Source: Acidiphilium sp. PA
Lineage (GTDB): Bacteria > Pseudomonadota > Alphaproteobacteria > Acetobacterales > Acetobacteraceae
Assembly: GCF_026191915.1 (NCBI RefSeq)
Contig: NZ_JAIMBY010000002.1
Coordinates: forward strand, 186,001 to 250,000
DNA length: 64,000 nt
Reading direction: 5' to 3'
Shown piece by piece: positions 44,046 through 56,704 of the stretch. Numbering within the stretch: the stretch's first letter is position 1; each line of letters begins with the position of its first letter. The translations under genes and the position numbers were made by a program. Under the pieces are notes generated by a model. It was not told the DNA's origin and did no database searches. It saw only the letters and a program-made list of their open reading frames with translations.

Positions 44046-45976
44046 GAGAGCGTATCGGCACCTTCCAATATCTGCGCGGTGGAACGGGAGATTTCATCCG
44101 CCCCGATCGGCTCCGCCCGTCCGCCCAGATGCGCTGCGAGAAACTGCTCGGTAATCGCGTTGAACGCAATATTATTCTCCGGCCGCGCAAACCCGTGTCC
44201 TTCGTCGGGGAAGAGCACGTAGCTTACCGCGATCCCTTTTGCCTTCAGTGCCGCGACCATCTGGTCGGATTCCGCCTGTTTTACCCGCGGGTCGTTGGCA
44301 CCCTGGCCGATCAGCAGCGGCCGGGCCAACCGGTCCGCGAAATGTACCGGCGAGCGTTCGCGCAGCAACGCCAAGCCATCCGCGGTGTCGGGGTTGCCGA
44401 TCGATTTATGGAAAATCGCCCTGCCCGCTTCCCAATAGGGCGGGATCGTCGCCAGCAGGGTTTCCAGATTCGACGGGCCCACGATGTCGACACCGCAGGC
44501 GTATCGGGTTGGGTTGCGGGTCATCGCCGCCAGCGTCGCGTAGCCGCCATATGATCCGCCCATGATCGCGATGCGCGACGCATCGGCGATCCCGGCGCCG
44601 ATCGCCCAATCAACCGCATCGAGCAGATCGTCATCCATCGCGCCGCCCCATTCATTGTTGCCCGCGTTCAGAAATGCCTTGCCGAACCCGGTCGAGGCTC
44701 GAAAATTCACCGAAAGCACCGCGTAACCGCGGTTCGCCAGCCATTGATGATAGGAATCGTAGCCGAACGTATCGCGCGACCACGGGCCGCCATGCACGAG
44801 CAGCACCATGGGTAACGCCTGCGCTGGCCGCCCCGGTGTTGCCTCGTCGCTGCCCTTCGGCAGGGTCAGGTAACATACCAGGTTCAACCCATCGCGCGCC
44901 TCGATCACCACCGGATGCATCGCCGCCAGCGGTGCCGTCGCCAGATCCGGCCGCGAATCATATAGTTTTTCGAGCGTTTTCAATTTCCGATCATATAAAT
45001 AAGCCGCGCCCGGTGCGGTATCCGCATCGGCGCCGACCACCCACAACCGGTCATCGCTGGTGCGCGACTGCACGCCCCAGTCGCCAATCTTTGCCCCGTC
45101 CAGAAAATCCAGGTCCGCCTGCACCGCCGCATCGAACGCCACATAGCGATTGCGCTCGTAATTCACGCTGTACGCCAGTGGCACCTTCGAGTGCAGATCG
45201 ACCAGCACCCCGCCGATATCCGCCCGTTCATCCGCAGCAATCATGCGCGCCGCACCGGTTGCGAAATCGAGCCGATACAAGGCCGCGGTATCGCGCCCCG
45301 CGCTCGATCGCATCAGCGTGCTGCCGTCGGGCGCGAAATCGTCCTCGATGCCCGATGTCATCGCATCTTCCGGTGCGAACCGCATGAATTCGGCCCATCC
45401 CGCCGCCGCGTCTGGCCGCAGCACGAGCTGGCTGCCATCCGGCTGGATCGCGACTGCATAACGCACGGTGAAATCATCATCGATCCCGAAGCCGGCAAAG
45501 CCCGGATTTTCCACCAGCATCGTGGCCGCACCGGTCGCGATATCGACCCGGTAGAGATCCGGAAACTGCGGATTGCGCGCGTTGTGGCTGATGACCACCG
45601 TGCCGGGATGACGGTGCGAAACCTTACTGAGAGACGCCCGCACGCCCTCGAACGGCGTCAAATCCCGCGCCGCACCGGTTTTGATATCGATGGCGTGGAT
45701 GTGATAATTCTCATCCCCGTCGGTATCGCGCCCGACCAGCACATGGCGCGAATCCTTTGCCCATTCATAAAACGGCACACCGCGCTTTGTTTCCTGCGTC
45801 AACGGCGTTGCCTGATCGAGCGCCCCGCGCGGCGCGATGAACACATTCATCACCCCATCCAACGGTGCGAGAAACGTGATATGCGCCCCATCCGGACTGA
45901 TCGCGGCACCCTTCCGGCTTGGGTTGCCGAACAGTGCGGCGCGCGAAATCAGCGGCGTCGTCGTGAAAGCGTTCAT
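44042..45976 (-). CDS. S9-family serine peptidase (prolyl oligopeptidase type)
   Basis: A 644-residue protein with a beta-propeller N-terminal domain and a C-terminal alpha/beta hydrolase domain (from about 390). The catalytic Ser is in MGGSYGGYATLAAM, the Asp in GANDPRVKQAE, and the His in FPDEGHGFARPEN. There is a GGGGGA ribosome site before the start and no signal peptide, so it is probably cytoplasmic. The family includes dipeptidyl peptidase IV-like and acylaminoacyl peptidases. Co-translated with the VC0807-type protein. Confidence 0.9.
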   Translation of the reverse strand: MNAFTTTPLISRAALFGNPSRKGAAISPDGAHITFLAPLDGVMNVFIAPRGALDQATPLTQETKRGVPFYEWAKDSRHVLVGRDTDGDENYHIHAIDIKTGAARDLTPFEGVRASLSKVSHRHPGTVVISHNARNPQFPDLYRVDIATGAATMLVENPGFAGFGIDDDFTVRYAVAIQPDGSQLVLRPDAAAGWAEFMRFAPEDAMTSGIEDDFAPDGSTLMRSSAGRDTAALYRLDFATGAARMIAADERADIGGVLVDLHSKVPLAYSVNYERNRYVAFDAAVQADLDFLDGAKIGDWGVQSRTSDDRLWVVGADADTAPGAAYLYDRKLKTLEKLYDSRPDLATAPLAAMHPVVIEARDGLNLVCYLTLPKGSDEATPGRPAQALPMVLLVHGGPWSRDTFGYDSYHQWLANRGYAVLSVNFRASTGFGKAFLNAGNNEWGGAMDDDLLDAVDWAIGAGIADASRIAIMGGSYGGYATLAAMTRNPTRYACGVDIVGPSNLETLLATIPPYWEAGRAIFHKSIGNPDTADGLALLRERSPVHFADRLARPLLIGQGANDPRVKQAESDQMVAALKAKGIAVSYVLFPDEGHGFARPENNIAFNAITEQFLAAHLGGRAEPIGADEISRSTAQILEGADTLS

Positions 45977-46108
45977 GGATATCCCCCATCGAGAGCAATG
46001 CCCGCCAAGATGCCTTCAAACGCGGTGAACGCAAGCGGGCAGGGGGCTTGGGCGCGGTAAAACCCGCCGTCAAAGGCGCATCTCACGAAAACGAGATAGC
46101 GCCGGCCT

Positions 46109-47548
46109 TCAACCCAGACAGAAGCGCCGCAGCAGCAGGCCGGGGATGTACCAGACATCGATCGCCGCCATCACCACCGCCGGCAGCGCGCTGAGCGGTG
46201 CGGCGATGGCGCCGATCCGCCCGCCGAGGCGGGGAATTATCAGCATCAGGAACGGCAGGAACAGCAGATAATAGCGGCCCTGTGGACCGTAGATCATCGC
46301 GCTGCCCACTTTGTCCCAACTCAGATAGACCGCGATTTCGACGGCCAGCACGCTGAGGGAAACCAGCGCCAGGATCAGTGCCGCATCGCCCCAGGACCAG
46401 CGCAACCCCGCCATCCGCGGCGAGGCCAGCACGCCGAGCGCGGCACACAGAATGGCGATCTCCCAGCCGAGATAGGCGGGGGGTGCCAGGCCGATGGTCA
46501 GCCACCCCAGCATGCCGATGCCCGATTTCAACAGAAAGCCGAAATTGGCCAGCAGAAATCCGACCGGCAGGGTCAGCAGCCGGGCGGGGTCGGCCAGAAA
46601 CACCCGCGCCGCCGCCGCCGGATCGGTCGTGCTGAACATCGCGCCGGCCGGCCCCGGCCAGAGCGGGCCGGGATGATACGGGCCGAGCAGATACGGCATC
46701 AGGGAGATCCGCGTCATGATCGCGACCCAGATCAGCGGCGGGATTGCCCATAGCGCCGTCAGCGCCAGGCGCAGCCAGCGGTGCGGCAGCGCGAGCGGCG
46801 CCAGCACGGCGAACAGCAACAGCCCATAAGGCGGCTTGGAGAGAATGATCAGCGTCATCACCGGCAGAAACCACCAGCGCCACCGCCGATGCCGCACCGG
46901 ATCGAGCGTGAGCAACGCACCGGCCAGCGCGCTCAGCGCGATCAACATGCCATCCTGGTTGAACGACGCACCCAGGCTCAGCGCCTCGGGGAACGACAAT
47001 GTGGCGAACAGCACGGCGCGGCCGAACCGCGCGATCGCGATGGCGAGCGTGCCGACCAGCACATAGGCGAGCAGCATGCCCACCCGCCCGGTGAACAGCG
47101 CGGGCAACGGGCGCTCCCCGAGCGCGCGACCGGCCGCGATGCCGAGCGTGCCGGGCAGATACAGTGCTGGAAAATATTGCGTCGTGTTGAAATCGATATC
47201 GATGATCTTCGCCTTGGTCCAGGGCTGGCGCGCGGTACTGGCAATCGAGGCCGGCGCTGTGCAGGTGGCGTTCATCTCGCCGATCGAGGCATTCAACAAT
47301 CCGAAATTGATCCGCGTCGCGGGAACGATCACCGCCGCCTTGCCGACCGGCTTGAACGGCACCCGCCGCCCGAGCCACTGGCCGTGCAACAACGCGCCCG
47401 CCCGCGCGATATGGGCCGGCTCATCGGCCACCTGGCCAATCGGCGTGAGCAACGCGAGGCGCAGGCCGGTGGCGAGGCTGAGGGCGAGAAAGATCAGGGG
47501 CAGCAAGCGCAAACTACCGAACCAGCCAGCGGGCAGGCTCACATTCAT
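46109..47548 (-). CDS. DUF2142 family polytopic membrane protein
   Basis: A 479-residue protein with about 11-13 predicted spans. Near the N-terminus a TPIGQVADEPAHIARA segment holds a periplasmic acidic-His motif (DEPAH), the usual position of the catalytic acid in GT-C membrane glycosyltransferases. ILSKPPYGLLL marks the central loop. Such proteins are linked to transfer of sugars from lipid carriers to a surface polymer or protein. It heads a set of membrane/glycan genes (46-52.7 kb). The acceptor is unknown. Confidence 0.7.
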   Translation of the reverse strand: MNVSLPAGWFGSLRLLPLIFLALSLATGLRLALLTPIGQVADEPAHIARAGALLHGQWLGRRVPFKPVGKAAVIVPATRINFGLLNASIGEMNATCTAPASIASTARQPWTKAKIIDIDFNTTQYFPALYLPGTLGIAAGRALGERPLPALFTGRVGMLLAYVLVGTLAIAIARFGRAVLFATLSFPEALSLGASFNQDGMLIALSALAGALLTLDPVRHRRWRWWFLPVMTLIILSKPPYGLLLFAVLAPLALPHRWLRLALTALWAIPPLIWVAIMTRISLMPYLLGPYHPGPLWPGPAGAMFSTTDPAAAARVFLADPARLLTLPVGFLLANFGFLLKSGIGMLGWLTIGLAPPAYLGWEIAILCAALGVLASPRMAGLRWSWGDAALILALVSLSVLAVEIAVYLSWDKVGSAMIYGPQGRYYLLFLPFLMLIIPRLGGRIGAIAAPLSALPAVVMAAIDVWYIPGLLLRRFCLG

Positions 47549-47606
47549 CGGGACTCACCCGATGATAAACGGGTCGGATCGTATCGCGGCGCTGGCCGCC
47601 GTGGTG

Positions 47607-48896
47607 TCATTTCACGTTATTTTTGGTTGGCTGCCGCGGTGTCAAGCTAAACGCCCAAGGGGCGCCGGGCCAGACATCCAGTATCTGCGACGGATTTTTA
47701 CGCCATACAATCACTTCGGGCCGCCATAGTGGCCCGTGCGCAAATTGCGTCAAACCGCGCTGATAGTTGAATAAACCGGTGAAAACCAGGATCGCGGCTG
47801 CTGTCCCGAAGAAACCGCGCGAAGGTCCGCGCCTTACCGCGGCCAAACCAACGATCAGGAGTGCATTGATAACTTCAGGGACGAATGCGTAGCGCTGACC
47901 GCCAATGACGTGCATGAAACCGCTGAATGACCCTTCCCACGCCTCATAGAATGATACCAAAACGATTACCAATCCCGCAATAAACAGCTTCGCAAGAACC
48001 CAGTTTTGCCGCCGCCAGATATTGAAAGCGACGACCGCATTGAACGCGATGAAAATCAGGGGTCCAGCCCAGAGGAACCGATGCGCCGCGTGATTGGTGC
48101 CAAGATAATTTGCAAAGTCACGTGCCAAACTGAGCCCCGCGAATTGCAGCACGATTGTGTGGAGACTGATCACTGAAAGCAGTGGAGCGGGCGCAAGATG
48201 GCTGCCGCGCTCAGGTAGTGGATGCGATAGAAAGACCGTGATCTGGATGGCAAAGCCAACCAGGATTATCCCAGCCTGGATCGATGACCGCATGTCGCGC
48301 TTCTGAAGCGCCACCAGCACGAACAGCGGCATCAGAAAGCTGGTCGCAGGGCCGGATAGCACTCCAAAACCAAGAATGGCGCAATCCACATAAAAAAGAG
48401 CTGGATCACGGGGCGGCGCCGCGAAGATCAGCGCGGCACAGAGCGCGAGGTGAAACTGGCTGGTGATCGTGTTAAGCCAAACTTCACCGGTCACCGGCGG
48501 GACGGCGCATAGCAACACAGCGACCAGCGTCGCGCCCAAGGACCGGCGCCATGGAAACTCATGTGTTATCAAGATGAATGCAGGCAGACACTGCACTAAC
48601 AGCGCGATCAATACGGTGATCAGCGGCGCGTACATCAGGCCACCCAAATGCAGGCCGACCCAAGGCGCGAACCCCGCCGCAAGGTTGATATAACCGGCGT
48701 CGGCGGCGACGGTGAACCACGACATGTACCAGGGATGATACCAATCGCTACTGAAATAAACCACCCCTTCTTCGGCCCAGAACCGTCCTCCGTCGAGAAT
48801 GATGGACGGCATGCGGAAAAGAACCAGCGCGGCAAAGCAGCCAACGATGAAACATGAAACCGCCCTCCGCAAAGAATCACTTTTTAGGTTGTCCAT
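47607..48896 (-). CDS. Multi-span membrane protein of unknown family
   Basis: A 429-residue protein with about 10 hydrophobic spans. A periplasmic segment ILDGGRFWAEEGVVYFSSDW near residues 34-53 is rich in acidic residues, and VTGEVWLNTITSQFHLALC follows. The layout and neighbours suggest a glycosyltransferase-like or polymerase-like role, but no specific motif is recognised. The base composition is lower in GC than neighbouring genes, which may reflect a different origin. It is divergent from the YfhO-like gene. Confidence 0.6.
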   Translation of the reverse strand: MDNLKSDSLRRAVSCFIVGCFAALVLFRMPSIILDGGRFWAEEGVVYFSSDWYHPWYMSWFTVAADAGYINLAAGFAPWVGLHLGGLMYAPLITVLIALLVQCLPAFILITHEFPWRRSLGATLVAVLLCAVPPVTGEVWLNTITSQFHLALCAALIFAAPPRDPALFYVDCAILGFGVLSGPATSFLMPLFVLVALQKRDMRSSIQAGIILVGFAIQITVFLSHPLPERGSHLAPAPLLSVISLHTIVLQFAGLSLARDFANYLGTNHAAHRFLWAGPLIFIAFNAVVAFNIWRRQNWVLAKLFIAGLVIVLVSFYEAWEGSFSGFMHVIGGQRYAFVPEVINALLIVGLAAVRRGPSRGFFGTAAAILVFTGLFNYQRGLTQFAHGPLWRPEVIVWRKNPSQILDVWPGAPWAFSLTPRQPTKNNVK

Positions 48897-49150
48897 GCTC
48901 AGTCAGGTACCTTTGGATCAAGGGGCCGTATGGCACTGCGTTATCACCGCCATGGTGTCAACCGACGCTGGAACCTTCCCTAATTCCGACGATGCCGCAT
49001 GGCTGGCGATAGACCTGCGCGGTTATCGCCGATATGATATACAACGCGGAGACGAGGTTGGCGGGGAAAATTCTGTTGCTGCGAAGCGTGAATGCTGCCG
49101 AGGTGCAACGGGTCGCGCAGCCGCCTGAACATCTCGACCGCCATCCCCGC

Positions 49151-51769
49151 ATGCCGATCCTGATCCTCATCCTCGCGCCGTTTCTGGGCCACGCTGCCTC
49201 CTGGCTCACCGGCCTCAGTTCCAACCCGATCTGGACGGAATCCGGTGCGGTCACCGGCATCGGGCGCAGCATCATCTACGCGCTCGACTTCAGCGATACC
49301 AATGTGGGCTGGACCAACCAGGCGCTCGGCCATCTCGCCGCGCAGGACTGGCTGCATCTCGTCATCCCATGGTGGAACCCCTATTCCGGCATCGGCCTGC
49401 CGCTGGCCGGTGAAATGCAGCCGGCCGCGCTGTTCCTGCCGTTCGTGCTGTTGCTTGCGACCCAGAACGGCATTGTCTGGCTCGAACTATCGCTCCAGAT
49501 ATTTGCAGGCATCGCCATGTTCTGTCTGCTGCGCCGGCTCGGCCTGGGGCGTCTTGGTTCGCTTACCGGCGGGCTTCTGTTTGCCTTCAGCGGCACTTTC
49601 GCCTGGGTGCCGGGCGAGACCATTTTGAACGTGATTCCGTTTCTGCCCCTGTTACTTCATGGTATTGAAGATGCACGTGATCCCGATCACCCGCGCCGCG
49701 CGATTGTGCTGATCGCCCTGGGCATCGGCGGATCGCTTCTCGCCGGTTTCCCGGAGACCGCCTATATCGATGGGCTGTTGGCCTTGCTCTGGGCGATCGT
49801 GCGCTCGTTTCAGGTGCGGGACGTTCGGCGATTTATCGCCAGGATCGTGATTGGCGGGATTGCCGGATTGCTGATCGCCGCGCCGCAGATTGTTGCATTC
49901 ATCGACTTCACTCTAACCAGCACCGTGTTCCGATCTCATCGTTTCGGTACCGATTACATCAATTACCGCGGCTTCGCGGTTACGGTGCTGCCGTATGTGT
50001 TTGGCCCGCTGGGTATGGGAGCCGGCAGTACCCTGCTGCTTGGCGTCTCAGCCTCGACCGGTGGTTACGTCGGTTTGCTGCTGGTGCTGTTCGGCGCAGC
50101 TGGTCTGATGTCGCAGCGCGATCGCCCGATCACTGCCCTCCTCGCCGCGTGGCTGGTGATCAGCATCGGTAAAACATTCGGATTTCCGCCGGTCATGCTG
50201 CTGCTTAACGCATTGCCGCTGATGCGCGATGTCGTGTTTTCGCGCTATTCCTCGCCAAGCTGGGAATTGGCGCTCATCATTCCGGCCTGTTTTGCGCTGG
50301 AAGATCTGCGCGCCGGCACGATGAAACTCCGCGGGCCGCTGGTTGTGACGCTCGCCATCCTCGGCCTCGCGCTCTGGTTCGCATCGCCCTGGGCGCCGGT
50401 CTGGCACTGGAATGAAGGTGATCGCGCGATCATGGTGTTCTGGCTGGTGCGCGCGGTGGCGTTCGAGCTCGCCGCGTTGCTGCTGGTCCTCGCCGTCTGG
50501 CGCGGCTTGCACGGCGAAGTCCGCCGCTGGTGCTTGAGCTTCATTGTGGTGCTCAACGCGCTGGCGCTGTTCATCGTGCCGCAATTATCCGGCCACGCGC
50601 CCGGTAAGGTCGATTGGCCTGCGATCCATTACCTCAAGGCCCATCTCGGCCTGCGGCGATTCTATACGCTGGGGCCGATCGATCCGAACTACAGCGCGTA
50701 TTTCGAACTGCCCGACCTCAATTACATCTATCTGCCGGTTGCGGCCAATTGGGCCGATTTCGTGCACCGGCATTTGTTCACCGATGGCGGATTCGATCAG
50801 GGCAATATTTTTTTCGCACCGTTTCCGCCAATGTCGATTACGGATGGTGCGCGTGACGTGATGCGGTTTCAGCATGATTATCGCTATCTCGGCGTTCGCT
50901 ATATCCTCACGAGCCCGGGCACATCGCTCAGCCCCTCGCTCGAAATCCCCGCCTCACCCGGCATCGCTATGGCGTTCGCTTTGTATCCCGGCCAGTCGAT
51001 CACGATGCACGGCATCGCGCCGCCGGGCTTCGCTACGATGCCGCCGATCGGGCGGATCGGCATCAATCAGGGCAATTACGGCAATACCGCAACCGGTCTG
51101 ATGTCGATCAGCCTGTGCAGCGGCGGCATCTGCGCGCGCGGCACCGGCGACCTTGGCACCTCGCGGGACAACACGTTGTTCACCGTCGTTCTTGCGCGCA
51201 CGCTGACGCTACGCCCCGGCGCACAATATCACATCACGATCGATCATCGCACCGGGAGTAGCCCTGACGCAATCTGGCTCTATCCAGCATCGGGCGGCAG
51301 CGTGACGACCGGCGATGGTCACATCATCCCCGCTCGCACCGCCGAAATCGCCTTCAGCGTCCGCCCCGACCAAGCCTTGTTCCGCAAAGTCTATACCGAC
51401 AAGTTGATGACGATCTGGCGGCTGGCCGGCGCGGAGCCGTTTTACACCACCACCGGCGCCGCCTGCCGGATCGGTGCGCACAGCGTCAATGCCGCGATCA
51501 TCGATTGCCCTGCCGCCGCCGCGCTGATCCGCCGCGAACTCTTCATGGCCGGCTGGCACGCGACCGATAACGGCGCGAGGGTCGCTGTTCATGTGCATCA
51601 CGCCGTCGTCCAGAGCATCGCGCTGCACGCCGGGCGGAATATCGTCCGCTTCCGCTTCAGCCCGCCTTACGCGGGCTGGGCGTGGCTCGGTTTCTGGCTG
51701 GGCGCCTTGGTGCTGATGTGGCAGATGGTGGGGCGATGGATCAGCCCGAAAGGACGGCACGCGCAATGA
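49151..51769 (+). CDS. YfhO-like large membrane protein (putative GT-C glycosyltransferase)
   Basis: Start at 49151 (MPILILILAPFLGH) gives 872 residues; codons upstream to 49034 look non-native. About 12 spans form the first ~500 residues, followed by a large periplasmic domain (about 500-840) and a last span near the end (GWAWLGFWLGALVLMWQM). The WNPYSGIGLPLAGEMQP motif near residue 80 is the YfhO family hallmark. Related proteins transfer sugars to teichoic acid or to proteins and lipids. Its stop overlaps the GT2 gene as ATGA, so the two work as a pair, perhaps lipid-linked sugar synthesis by the GT2 and transfer by this protein. Confidence 0.78.
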   Translation: MPILILILAPFLGHAASWLTGLSSNPIWTESGAVTGIGRSIIYALDFSDTNVGWTNQALGHLAAQDWLHLVIPWWNPYSGIGLPLAGEMQPAALFLPFVLLLATQNGIVWLELSLQIFAGIAMFCLLRRLGLGRLGSLTGGLLFAFSGTFAWVPGETILNVIPFLPLLLHGIEDARDPDHPRRAIVLIALGIGGSLLAGFPETAYIDGLLALLWAIVRSFQVRDVRRFIARIVIGGIAGLLIAAPQIVAFIDFTLTSTVFRSHRFGTDYINYRGFAVTVLPYVFGPLGMGAGSTLLLGVSASTGGYVGLLLVLFGAAGLMSQRDRPITALLAAWLVISIGKTFGFPPVMLLLNALPLMRDVVFSRYSSPSWELALIIPACFALEDLRAGTMKLRGPLVVTLAILGLALWFASPWAPVWHWNEGDRAIMVFWLVRAVAFELAALLLVLAVWRGLHGEVRRWCLSFIVVLNALALFIVPQLSGHAPGKVDWPAIHYLKAHLGLRRFYTLGPIDPNYSAYFELPDLNYIYLPVAANWADFVHRHLFTDGGFDQGNIFFAPFPPMSITDGARDVMRFQHDYRYLGVRYILTSPGTSLSPSLEIPASPGIAMAFALYPGQSITMHGIAPPGFATMPPIGRIGINQGNYGNTATGLMSISLCSGGICARGTGDLGTSRDNTLFTVVLARTLTLRPGAQYHITIDHRTGSSPDAIWLYPASGGSVTTGDGHIIPARTAEIAFSVRPDQALFRKVYTDKLMTIWRLAGAEPFYTTTGAACRIGAHSVNAAIIDCPAAAALIRRELFMAGWHATDNGARVAVHVHHAVVQSIALHAGRNIVRFRFSPPYAGWAWLGFWLGALVLMWQMVGRWISPKGRHAQ

Positions 51770-52728
51770 ACAACGCCTTACCGCCGGCGCCATCGCTCAT
51801 TTCGATCATTGTACCGTTTCATAACGAAGCCGAAAACGTGCAAACCCTGCACACCCGCCTTGCCGAGGTGCTGGAGGCCGGGCCCGATCCGTGGGAGCTG
51901 GTCTGCGTCAACGATGGCAGCCGCGATGACACGCTCGCCCGGCTGGTCGCCCTCGCCGAGCGGGATGCCCGCGTGCGCGTGATCGACCTGTCGCGCAATT
52001 TTGGCAAGGAAGCCGCCCTGACCGCGGGGCTCGATTTTGCGCGCGGCGATGCCGTCATCCCGCTCGATGCCGATCTGCAGGACCCGCCGGAAATCATCCC
52101 CGCGCTGATCGCGAAATGGCGCGAGGGTTTTGAGGTGGTGAACGCCGTGCGCGCCTCGCGCGAGGGCGATGGCCCGGTCAAACGTGCCACCGCGCACGCG
52201 TTCTACCGGGTGATCAACCGGATGAGCCAGGTCGATATTCCGGCCGATACCGGCGACTTCCGCCTGATCTCACGGCCCGCGCTGGAGGCGCTGAAACGCC
52301 TGCCGGAACGCCGGCGCTTCATGAAAGGCCTGTTCGCCTGGGTCGGTTTTCGTACCGCGACCATCACCTACGACCGCGCCCCCCGGCACGCCGGCACCAC
52401 CACCTGGAACTACTGGAAGCTGTGGAACTTCGCGATCGAGGGCATCACCAGCTTCTCCAGCGCGCCGTTGCGCCTTGCCTCCTACCTCGGCTTCGGCGTT
52501 TCAGTGCTCGCCTTCATCTACGCACTCATCACCATCTTCAACAAGCTGGTCTACGGCAACCCGGTCAAGGGCTACCCTTCGCTGCTGGTCGCCGTGCTGT
52601 TTCTCGGCGGCGTGCAATTGCTCGCACTTGGCGTGCTCGGCGAATACCTTGGCCGGCTCTACGAAGAGAGCAAACAACGCCCGATCTACCTGGTCCGCGC
52701 CGTCTGGCAGCCGCCCGACCCCGAATAA
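51766..52728 (+). CDS. Family 2 glycosyltransferase, GtrB/DPM1-like (polyprenyl-phosphate sugar synthase)
   Basis: Start at 51766 (ATGA overlap) gives 320 residues. The GT-A domain has SIIVPFHNEAENV and VCVNDGSRDDT, the DXD-like DADLQDPPE and the DTGDFRLISR motif. Two C-terminal spans follow (YLGFGVSVLAFIYALITIF and AVLFLGGVQLLALGVL). This is the layout of GtrB, which makes undecaprenyl-phosphate glucose or a similar carrier from a nucleotide sugar. It is co-translated with the YfhO-like protein. No GtrA flippase gene is seen. Confidence 0.9.
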   Translation: MNNALPPAPSLISIIVPFHNEAENVQTLHTRLAEVLEAGPDPWELVCVNDGSRDDTLARLVALAERDARVRVIDLSRNFGKEAALTAGLDFARGDAVIPLDADLQDPPEIIPALIAKWREGFEVVNAVRASREGDGPVKRATAHAFYRVINRMSQVDIPADTGDFRLISRPALEALKRLPERRRFMKGLFAWVGFRTATITYDRAPRHAGTTTWNYWKLWNFAIEGITSFSSAPLRLASYLGFGVSVLAFIYALITIFNKLVYGNPVKGYPSLLVAVLFLGGVQLLALGVLGEYLGRLYEESKQRPIYLVRAVWQPPDPE

Positions 52729-52739
52729 GGCGCGTCACC

Positions 52740-55376
<2,637 letters not shown>

Positions 55377-55499
55377 GGAGCGGCGAGATGTCCCTGGAAA
55401 ATCGACTTGTTCCCCCGGCATACCGCCTCATGGCATCGCTGTCATCTTTCCAGGCGTTGCGCTTGGGCCCGGCCGATCCCGAACGCGAGCCCGGCCGCG

Positions 55500-56540
55500 C
55501 TACTCCGCCGCTTCGGCGACCTCGTTCTCGGACGGTGCCACCATCATCGATTTCTCAACGACCGCGGCCTGGTCGCGGATGCGTTTCTCGATCGCCGCCG
55601 CCATGTCCGGATGATCCCGCAGAAACTGCTTGGCGTTCTCGCGCCCCTGGCCGACGCGCACGCTGTCATAGCTGAACCACGCGCCCGATTTCTCGACGAT
55701 TCCAGCCTTGACGCCCAGATCGATCAATTCGCCGACCTTCGAGATGCCCTCGCCATACATGATGTCGAATTCGACCTGGCGGAACGGCGGCGCCAGCTTG
55801 TTCTTCACCACCTTTACCCGGGTCTGGTTGCCCGTCACTTCCTCGCGGTCCTTGATCGCACCGATCCTGCGGATCTCCATGCGGATCGAGGCATAGAATT
55901 TCAGCGCATTGCCGCCGGTCGTGGTTTCCGGATTGCCGAACATGACGCCGATTTTCAACCTGATCTGATTGAGAAAGATCATCATCGTTTTCGAACGCGA
56001 GATCGACCCGGTCAGCTTGCGCAGCGCCTGGCTCATCAACCGCGCGTGCAGGCCGACATGGCTGTCACCCATTTCGCCCTCGAGTTCAGCGCGCGGCACC
56101 AGGGCCGCCACCGAGTCGATCACCAGCACATCGATCGCACCCGAGCGCACCAGCGTATCGGCGATTTCCAAACCCTGCTCGCCGGTATCGGGCTGCGAGA
56201 TCAGCAGATTATCGACATCGACACCGAGTTTGCGCGCATAGATCGGATCAAGTGCGTGTTCCGCATCGATGAACGCACAGGTGCCGCCGCGCTTCTGCGC
56301 CTCGGCAATCGCGTGCAGCGCCAGCGTCGTCTTGCCCGAGGATTCCGGCCCGTAGATTTCGATCACCCGGCCGCGCGGAAACCCGCCGATGCCGAGCGCC
56401 AGATCGAGCCCGAGCGATCCCGATGGCACAACGTCGATCTCCTCATTGCCAGGCCGCGCACCCATCCGCATGATCGAGCCTTTGCCGAATGCCCGCTCGA
56501 TCTGCACCAAGGCAGCGTCGAGAGCTTTGTTTTTTTCCAT
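55500..56540 (-). CDS. recA: RecA recombinase
   Basis: A 346-residue DNA-dependent ATPase for homologous recombination and SOS induction. Walker A is [16 protein letters not shown], Walker B is in [12 protein letters not shown], the L2 region is [17 protein letters not shown], and the conserved [17 protein letters not shown] follows. A strong GAGGAG site precedes the start by 8 nt. The upstream 164-bp region contains a perfect GTTC-N7-GTTC LexA-type box, consistent with SOS control. alaS follows. Confidence 0.98.
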   Translation of the reverse strand: MEKNKALDAALVQIERAFGKGSIMRMGARPGNEEIDVVPSGSLGLDLALGIGGFPRGRVIEIYGPESSGKTTLALHAIAEAQKRGGTCAFIDAEHALDPIYARKLGVDVDNLLISQPDTGEQGLEIADTLVRSGAIDVLVIDSVAALVPRAELEGEMGDSHVGLHARLMSQALRKLTGSISRSKTMMIFLNQIRLKIGVMFGNPETTTGGNALKFYASIRMEIRRIGAIKDREEVTGNQTRVKVVKNKLAPPFRQVEFDIMYGEGISKVGELIDLGVKAGIVEKSGAWFSYDSVRVGQGRENAKQFLRDHPDMAAAIEKRIRDQAAVVEKSMMVAPSENEVAEAAE

Positions 56541-56689
56541 CGGTTAACTCCTCAAGCGTGTGTTTCAGGGGCGGTGTTGCAACTTAGGCGAGAAATAACC
56601 ATAGGCTGCGCGATCCGACTCGTCGAGTATGAGTTTCGCATGGAGAGAACAGAACGGCAACGCGTCTGGTAAGGATTTATTAACTATTT

Positions 56690-56704
56690 GTTCCTATGAT
56701 GTTC
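56690..56704 (-). promoter_or_regulatory. LexA/SOS box upstream of recA
   Basis: GTTCCTATGATGTTC is a perfect match to the alphaproteobacterial LexA operator GTTC-N7-GTTC. It lies 150 bp upstream of the recA start and immediately downstream of the galM stop. The site implies LexA-controlled induction of recA by DNA damage. The distance suggests a leader of about 100-130 nt. Confidence 0.75.
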
